9,670 nucleotides of DNA. It comes from an uncultured Moraxella sp. (lineage in GTDB: Bacteria; Pseudomonadota; Gammaproteobacteria; Pseudomonadales; Moraxellaceae). The stretch is from NCBI GenBank assembly GCA_927911235.1, contig CAKMOY010000163.1, positions 1 through 9,670 on the forward strand, written 5' to 3'. Below the pieces are notes generated by a model, which was given only the letters and a program-made list of their open reading frames with translations, had not been told where the DNA came from and made no database searches. Numbering within the stretch: position 1 is the stretch's first letter; each line of letters starts with the position of its first letter. This document shows, piece by piece, positions 5,850-9,670 of the stretch. Both the position numbers and the translations under genes were made by a program.

Positions 5850-6258
5850 AGCCCCATTAGCTCAATTTGAATTTTGGAACGCCAGTTGCGGCGAGCTTGA
5901 TATAAGCACGCTACAAAACGACGATTGCCAATTAGAGCCATTACCCAAGCACTAAACAGCTCTTCAATTTTATCCTGAATGTCGCTAGTTGCTTCATCAA
6001 GTAGTGTATCAATCAAGATATTATCAAAATAGCCAGTTGCAGCATCTACAACACGCCCAATGGTTGCTTTGTAGATGATATCAATGCAATCTTGGCAATA
6101 TTTTGTGAGCAATTGGCAATCTCGCTAATCATCTTGTCCACATCTTGAATGACTTGCTCAGTAATATCATCAGGGCTTGCCTGTACAACACCACCAAACA
6201 AAACTTCAATAGCTTTTGCATAGGCTTCTTTTACCTGCTCTTTTGTTAAATTAGACAT
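5846..6258 (-). pseudogene. Unrecognised cargo gene, probably broken by a single-base deletion
   Basis: ATG at 6258 with an excellent AAGGAG six bases upstream. The frame begins MSNLTKEQVKEAYAKAIEVL and breaks up after residue 52; a second frame, open from 6124 to 5846, takes over with no start of its own. If the AAAA run at 6104-6101 originally had five A, the two frames join as SEIANCSQ-K-YCQDCIDII and give one protein of 137 residues that ends NWRSKIQIELMGL. The joined protein looks helical, with an acidic N-terminal half and an aromatic, basic C-terminal block shared with the truncated copy at 5407-5595. The unbroken reading is convincing; the function is unknown. A genuine deletion, a phase-variable tract or a sequencing error are the alternatives. 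Confidence 0.68.
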
Positions 6259-6273
6259 AAAAGTCTCCTTATG

Positions 6274-6303
6274 TTAAAAATAAAAAGGGCGTAATTTACG
6301 CCC
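6274..6303 (-). terminator. Intrinsic terminator after the head-region small gene
   Basis: GGGCGTA (6287-6293) and TACGCCC (6297-6303) form a seven-base stem with a three-base loop; on the minus strand a T-rich tract follows (plus-strand A run 6274-6286). It sits immediately upstream of the ribosome binding site of the broken cargo gene, leaving no room for a promoter between them. Confidence 0.75.
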
Positions 6304-6318
6304 CACAAGTTTTAAAAA

Positions 6319-6522
6319 TTAAGCACCGTTACCAGTTTCAGATTTTTTACCTGTCAAAGGCTCGGTTTTCTCAGGGTCTTTAATACCATAGTCGCTACCA
6401 CTTTTGGCACTATCGGTTACTTGCAAATTGCCCAATGTGCTTACACTTTCACTAAAATAATCTTTTTCTGATGGAAAAGTAAAATTAAAATCAGGTTTTA
6501 CTTTGTCTTTTGGAAGTCCCAT
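6319..6522 (-). CDS. Small phage head-region protein, function unknown
   Basis: 67 residues, ATG at 6522 with AGGAG seven bases upstream and overlapping the capsid stop. It is hydrophilic and disordered looking, rich in Lys, Ser, Asp and Gly (MGLPKDKVKPDFNFTFPSEK at the start and ETGNGA at the end). Position directly behind the capsid gene suggests a head decoration or accessory protein, but nothing in the sequence proves it. It ends in front of a terminator. Confidence 0.6.
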   Translation of the reverse strand: MGLPKDKVKPDFNFTFPSEKDYFSESVSTLGNLQVTDSAKSGSDYGIKDPEKTEPLTGKKSETGNGA

Positions 6523-6531
6523 AATTCACTC

Positions 6532-6828
6532 CTACAAATTCGTGATTAAAAAACGCAATGGCAATTCTTCCACCGTACCGTCCATTCGCCAATTATCGGC
6601 TTTTTGCAAATCCGTCCAACTGGCAGACAAGGCTTCATTTTTTGTACCGCCTGTTAGTGTGCTGTCTTCAGCGATAAACGAAAATCCTTGTGGGTGAATT
6701 AAGGCGTTACGGCGTGTCCATAAAACACGATGACCTGCACCGTTGCCAGTGTTTGCGGTGCGTTCAAGCTCCAAATCATCACCAGCCGTTACAATATCGG
6801 TGGCAAACGCCCCGAACCTTTCGTTATA
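6532..6828 (-). pseudogene. Major capsid protein, C-terminal fragment (5' end missing)
   Basis: 98 residues are left in frame after a stop at 6831-6829; no proper start exists (TTG at 6774 lacks a ribosome binding site). The stretch GAGHRVLWTRRNALIHPQGF followed by an acidic segment and WTDLQKADNW is the typical C-terminal text of HK97-fold capsid proteins whose final strands read 'R..LIHP.GF'. The fragment joins foreign, AT-rich DNA carrying hicAB near 6830, so about two thirds of the gene, and all upstream packaging genes, have been lost or moved. The head of the remnant operon is therefore non-functional. Confidence 0.72.
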
Positions 6829-6869
6829 TCAACAAAAAAAGTCCCCAATTTTGGTGGTTTTTTGTATTT

Positions 6870-6923
6870 TATAAACTTTTTTGTTTATTTTTTCTTGACA
6901 GTATAAACATTTTTGTTTATAAT
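6870..6923 (+). promoter_or_regulatory. hicAB promoter with two palindromic operators
   Basis: TTGACA (6895-6900), a spacer of 17 bases and TATAAT (6918-6923) form a perfect consensus promoter. A 20-base near-perfect palindrome, TATAAAC (6902-6908) six bases GTTTATA (6915-6921), covers the spacer and -10 box; a second copy, TATAAAC (6870-6876) six bases GTTTATT (6883-6889), lies 32 bases upstream, i.e. three helical turns. They are likely HicB operators for autorepression. The leader further holds CTTGTT/AACAAG (6927-6932, 6939-6944), a small hairpin abutting the hicA ribosome binding site. Confidence 0.85.
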
Positions 6924-6952
6924 AACCTTGTTTTTAACAACAAGAGGATTTT

Positions 6953-7123
6953 ATGAAATACACAGATTTAATCAAAGAATTAGAGGCACAAGGTGCAACT
7001 TTTAAAGAAGGTTCAAAACACACCAAAGTCTATCTAAATGGCAAACAAACCACCATACTAAGACACAGAGAAGTAAAGGAAATGACGGCAAAAGCCATAA
7101 AAAAACAATTAGAAGTTAAGTAA
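6953..7123 (+). CDS. hicA: HicA-family mRNA interferase toxin
   Basis: 56 residues, ATG at 6953 with AAGAGG five bases upstream. The double-stranded RNA-binding-like fold is recognisable: an N-terminal helix (YTDLIKELEAQGATF), the catalytic segment EGSKHTKVYLNG with His23 in the position of the HicA catalytic histidine, a strand with TTILRHREVKEM and a C-terminal helix (AKAIKKQLEVK). It closely resembles the E. coli HicA layout and length (58 residues). HicA cuts mRNA and stalls growth unless HicB binds it. It is the first gene of the operon; the antitoxin follows after an unusual 85-base gap containing a hairpin. Confidence 0.93.
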   Translation: MKYTDLIKELEAQGATFKEGSKHTKVYLNGKQTTILRHREVKEMTAKAIKKQLEVK

Positions 7124-7126
7124 AAA

Positions 7127-7151
7127 GTTGGGGCGAACAAAAAGCCCCAAC
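7127..7151 (+). promoter_or_regulatory. Hairpin in the hicA-hicB gap
   Basis: GTTGGGGC (7127-7134) and GCCCCAAC (7144-7151) make a perfect eight-base stem with a nine-base A-rich loop, starting three bases after the hicA stop. There is no T tract behind it, so it is not a classic terminator; it may stabilise the toxin message 3' end, attenuate, or protect mRNA from decay. Confidence 0.6.
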
Positions 7152-7208
7152 CATAAACCTTTTATGTTAAAAACAATTTTTATAAAACATTTTAAATAGG
7201 AAAAATCC

Positions 7209-7622
7209 ATGAACTATCCAGCCACTTTTACCAAAGATACTGACGGTTTTGTCGTAACTTTCCGTGATATACCAGAAGCCTTAACGCAAGGCGATACTTA
7301 TGAAGAAGCCCTAGAAATGGCACAAGATGCGTTAGCCACAGCAATGGACTTTTATTTTGAAGACAACCGACCTGTACCCATGCCAAGCAAAGCCAAAAAA
7401 GGTGAAGTTATGGTAGAGTTGCCATTAAGCATTTGGTCAAAAGTGTTGTTGTTAAATGAGATGTTAAATCAGCACGTTAGCCAAGCCGATTTGGCAAAAC
7501 GTATGGGGATTAAGCCACAGCAGGTTACTCGTATTGTGAATTTAGAACACGCTACCAAGATAGATACGTTGGTACAGGCGTTTCGTGCATTGGGCAAAAG
7601 ACCAATGTTTGCATTAGCGTAA
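7209..7622 (+). CDS. hicB: HicB-family antitoxin and repressor
   Basis: 137 residues, ATG at 7209 with AGGA about seven bases upstream. Residues 1-60 form the partly degraded RNase H-like domain that binds and neutralises HicA, with the family text FRDIPEALTQGDTYEEALE and AMDFYFEDN; residues about 88-130 form a helix-turn-helix (VSQADLAKRMGIKPQQVTRI, then NLEHATKIDTL) that should bind the operators upstream of hicA. The length and both domains match E. coli HicB (138 residues), and the words DIPEALTQG, FYFEDN and NLxHATKID are nearly shared. Because hicB has its own leader it may also be made from a second promoter; TATAAA occurs about 30 bases before the start. Confidence 0.93.
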   Translation: MNYPATFTKDTDGFVVTFRDIPEALTQGDTYEEALEMAQDALATAMDFYFEDNRPVPMPSKAKKGEVMVELPLSIWSKVLLLNEMLNQHVSQADLAKRMGIKPQQVTRIVNLEHATKIDTLVQAFRALGKRPMFALA

Positions 7623-7713
7623 CCAGTTTTTCACCACTAACCAAAAATCCGCAAACCACCATTTGAGTATTTTTTGTTGTTTAAAATTTGGTAAAAACCT
7701 AATACCCAAAAGC

Positions 7714-7736
7714 AAAAAGCCCCAATTTTAGGGCTT
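7714..7736 (-). terminator. Hairpin with minus-strand T tract after hicB
   Basis: AAGCCC (7717-7722) and GGGCTT (7731-7736) pair around an eight-base loop. On the minus strand the stem runs straight into five T (plus A run 7714-7718), the classic terminator layout in that direction; on the plus strand it lacks a T tract and gives at best weak termination of hicAB. Confidence 0.5.
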
Positions 7737-7768
7737 CGGCTTGTCCGTCATAGCCCATTTGTTGGGTT

Positions 7769-8052
7769 TTGTTGGACACAGTATCACTCTGTTGGGCGTG
7801 TATTAGTGCCAAACGCACTTTGCAAGAACGCTACAAACAATTTATCAAAACCGTCCAAATGTCGAATATTGATGTGATGATAGAAATTACTTTGGGTACA
7901 GATTTGACCTTTGATAAAGCGACCGCCATTATCAATCATGGCGTGTATTTATTGTCGCTGATGAAATTTATCAACAAAATGCGTATTTACAAAATATGCC
8001 ACAGGTTTATTCTTGTAAAGATTTGACATTGCAAACCTTGGCTACATTATAA
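7769..8052 (+). pseudogene. Broken gene remnant of unknown identity upstream of metW
   Basis: One frame reads well from about 7790 (AKRTLQERYKQFIKTVQMSN, then EITLGTDLTFDKATAIINHG) to 7953; a second takes over at 7954 (VADEIYQQNAYLQNMPQVYS, ending LTLQTLATL at the stop 8050-8052). Restoring one base between 7953 and 7954 joins them as HGVYL-x-VADEIYQQ without any stop. There is no good start codon or ribosome binding site: this is a 3' remnant of a larger gene with a frameshift. I do not recognise the family. It fills the gap between hicB and metW, where metX would often be found. Confidence 0.45.
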
Positions 8053-8053
8053 A
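8023..8053 (+). promoter_or_regulatory. Putative metW promoter
   Basis: TTGACA (8023-8028), a long 19-base spacer and TATAAA (8048-8053), 18 bases before the metW start. A perfect -35 box supports it; the long spacer weakens it. It lies within the end of the broken gene, so metW could be expressed by itself. Confidence 0.5.
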
Positions 8054-8071
8054 ATAAAAACAGGTAAAAAA

Positions 8072-8686
8072 ATGCGAATAGACCACCAACTTGCCGAACA
8101 ATGGATAAACCCCAACAGCAAAGTCCTAGACTTAGGCTGTGGTGATGGCTCACTACTGCACCACTTGACCCACAACCGCAACATTTTTGGCTACGGCATT
8201 GAGCTTGACCAAGACAAAATTAACGACTGCATCGCCAAAGGCGTAAACGTCATTGAACAAGACTTGAATGACGGCTTGGCACGTTTTGCCGATAATAGTT
8301 TTGACGTGGTCGTCATGGCTCGTGCCTTGCAAGCGGTAAAAAACCCCGAAACCTTGCTATTGGATATGCTACGAGTGGGGCGAGAAGTCATCGTTACTTT
8401 CCCAAATTTCGCCCATTGGCAAAACCGCATACATCTAGGCATTAAAGGCATGATGCCAATGTCGAAAGCCTTGCCGTATGCGTGGTACAACACGCCGAAC
8501 ATTCATCTTTGCACCTTTAAAGATTTTGAAAAACTGTGTAAAGACAATGACATCAAGATTTTAGAACGATTTGCAGTACAAGAAAGCGAAAAACCGTTTA
8601 ATGCAATTTTTGCGCATCTCGTACGAAAAAATCCGAATTTACTCGCTGATGTGGCGATTTACCGTGTAACAAAGCATGCGGCGTAA
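8072..8686 (+). CDS. metW: MetW, methionine biosynthesis methyltransferase-like protein
   Basis: 204 residues; ATG at 8072 with AGG seven bases upstream. Class I S-adenosylmethionine-binding fold: motif I VLDLGCGDG at 18-26, acidic strand-2 end GIELD at 42-46, QDLNDGL at 63-69 and FDVVVMARALQAV at 78-89. Family-specific text follows: VTFPNFAHWQNR (108-119), YAWYNTPNIHLCTFKDF (136-152) and the RVT ending. Length is normal for MetW. In several proteobacteria metW neighbours metX and both proteins are needed together for the homoserine O-acyltransferase step of methionine synthesis. Here metX is not adjacent; a broken gene and hicAB lie upstream instead. Confidence 0.95.
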   Translation: MRIDHQLAEQWINPNSKVLDLGCGDGSLLHHLTHNRNIFGYGIELDQDKINDCIAKGVNVIEQDLNDGLARFADNSFDVVVMARALQAVKNPETLLLDMLRVGREVIVTFPNFAHWQNRIHLGIKGMMPMSKALPYAWYNTPNIHLCTFKDFEKLCKDNDIKILERFAVQESEKPFNAIFAHLVRKNPNLLADVAIYRVTKHAA

Positions 8687-8977
8687 AAATTGTAACAAAA
8701 ATGTAAAAAAACGACACCAACTGTCGCCAAAAAATGTGTTTATGCAGAAATATTGTAACAAGTCATAAAATTGTCATGAATTTATTTGAAACGCATAACA
8801 AACAATGATAAGCTACATCGATATTATAGTTTTTTGTAAAGATTTTGTTAATTTTTGCAATTTAGCCAACTTTTTTAAGGTTTAAAAAAGGTTTAACAAA
8901 TTCATCTTATGGTTTTGATTATGCAAAACTTTCATCTAAAGTTTTGGTAAACAAAGCCCAACATCATGGAGTTTATG
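8687..8977. other. AT-rich intergenic region between metW and the Sel1 gene
   Basis: 290 bases without a gene. A small stem CGACA/TGTCG lies near 8711-8725 next to an A tract, a weak terminator of metW at most. TTGTCA (8771-8776), 17 bases and CATAAC (8794-8799) form a weak promoter candidate for the Sel1 gene. The region further right holds T/A tracts and a repeat AAGGTTTAA (about 8877-8897). Confidence 0.4.
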
Positions 8978-9575
8978 ATGAAAAAATCAATCACCACCCT
9001 ATTAAAAGCCACCGCATTGACTGCCGTTTTAGGTTTTTCAGGCGTTGCTAGTGCAGAATTGGTCGCTAACGTACCGCTAGACAGCTCTCGTTACGAAATC
9101 ATGCCAGCCAACCAACTTATCTCGCAAGCCAAATCAGGCAATCAACAAGCCCAATTCTTTTTAGCAAAAACGTTACCAAAAAGGTATCGGTATCACACAA
9201 AACTACCAACAAGCCGTGCAATGGTACACCACCGCAGCCAAGCAAGACATCGCACCTGCACAACTTAACCTAGCCATGATGTATATCCGTGGTGAAGGCG
9301 TAAAACCAAACGCACAACAAGCCCGCTACTGGCTAGAAAAAGCCGCTCGTTTGGGTGATAACCGTGCCAGCTACACGCTTGCCATGCTTGATGAAAAAGA
9401 CAAAAAACTGGTTGATGCGTATAAATGGTACGACTTGGCGGCTCGTGATGGTATGTTGTCAGACCAAGTACGTAGCAAAGCCCAAAGCAAAATCGGTCAG
9501 TTGGCGTTAAACTTGTCTTCTCAAGATATCGCAACCGCTCGTAGCCGTGCTGACAGCTGGTTTCAAAGCAAATAA
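8978..9575 (+). pseudogene. Secreted Sel1-repeat protein, frameshifted by one extra A
   Basis: ATG at 8978 with GGAG six bases upstream; an earlier ATG at 8966 overlaps that site. A signal peptide (KATALTAVLGFSGVASA) is followed by NQLISQAKSGNQQAQFFLAK and then the frame drifts. Reading GCAAAAACG (9165-9172) with four A instead of five restores AKRYQKGIGITQ and one protein of 198 residues: Sel1-like repeats about 58-91, 94-128 (QLNLAMMYIRGEGVKPN, then ARYWLEKAARLGD) and 129-160 (YKWYDLAARDG). Sel1 repeats are short helical pairs that mediate protein contacts, often in envelope or stress proteins. The mutation, a phase-variable tract or a sequencing slip are all possible. Confidence 0.82.
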
Positions 9576-9590
9576 TCAATAACAAATACA

Positions 9591-9620
9591 AAAAAAGGTG
9601 ATGATTTTATCACCTTTTTT
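9591..9620. terminator. Strong intrinsic terminator after the Sel1 gene
   Basis: Twelve-base arms, AAAAAAGGTGAT (9591-9602) and ATCACCTTTTTT (9609-9620), with loop GATTTT; the stem has a T tract on the plus strand and a mirrored A tract, so it works in both directions. The last 50 bases of the window beyond it hold only a weak CCTAAAA/TTTTAGG inverted repeat and no gene I can support. Confidence 0.9.
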
Positions 9621-9670
9621 ATTGCCTAAAATTCTTTCTATTTTTAGGTCTAATAGACAAAATTCATGCT

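Noticed and set aside
6841..6862. A stem-like sequence (CCCCAA/TTGG with a bulge) flanked by A and T tracts between the capsid fragment and hicAB
   Set aside because: The stem is only four to six pairs with a two-base loop; too weak to call a terminator.
7699..7830. A minus-strand frame of about 43 codons ending in the hairpin after hicB, with plausible text (MGYDGQAEALKLGLF)
   Set aside because: No start with a ribosome binding site after the upstream stop; could be part of a repeated intergenic element, but that cannot be tested from one window.
8191..8502. An open frame antisense to metW
   Set aside because: It mirrors metW codons, has no start signal, and metW is certain.
1..9670. tRNA genes, CRISPR arrays, prophage attachment sites and Neisseria- or Haemophilus-type uptake sequences
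   Set aside because: Looked for by eye on both strands; no convincing cloverleaf, spaced repeats, flanking direct repeat or uptake word was found.

Overview
The window looks like the edge of a decayed, cargo-loaded siphovirus-type prophage next to a methionine gene of a low-GC gammaproteobacterium, most likely Moraxella or a close relative in the Moraxellaceae. The basis is the AT-rich base composition, a recognisable MetW, E. coli-like HicAB and HigBA, and the general style of the phage genes. The genus is an inference; I could not run a search.

Left edge (1-876): the first 93 bases, read on the minus strand, encode the N-terminal helix-turn-helix of an IS607-type serine transposase with a near-consensus promoter and almost no leader. 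Next to it are two secreted proteins on the minus strand, a short one and an SH3b-domain protein, which sit where a phage would normally carry its tape measure gene.

Phage module (877-6828, minus strand, read right to left): a 5'-truncated major capsid gene, a small head-region protein, then (after an interruption) a one-helix small protein, three head-tail connector or neck-type proteins, a tail terminator-like protein, the major tail protein and the tail assembly chaperone. The chaperone carries a textbook A AAA AAG slippery site that fuses it to a downstream frame, as in lambda G/GT. No integrase, terminase, portal or tape measure is visible, and the capsid gene is cut.

Cargo inside the module: (a) higBA on the plus strand, antisense to the structural genes, between the neck gene and the ribosome binding site of the tail terminator gene; (b) a 4982-6258 island with a membrane protein that has its own promoter and terminator, a 54-residue membrane protein on the plus strand, and two related genes of unknown family, one truncated and one broken by a probable single-base deletion.

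Right side (6830-9670, plus strand): hicAB under a consensus promoter with two palindromic operators; a broken unidentified gene; metW without metX beside it; and a secreted Sel1-repeat protein broken by one extra A in an A tract, followed by a strong terminator.

General pattern: two type II toxin-antitoxin systems run opposite to the phage genes, the late operon has terminators inside it, and several genes have single-base frameshifts. This fits a prophage remnant retained for its cargo, although sequencing error in short homopolymers must be excluded.
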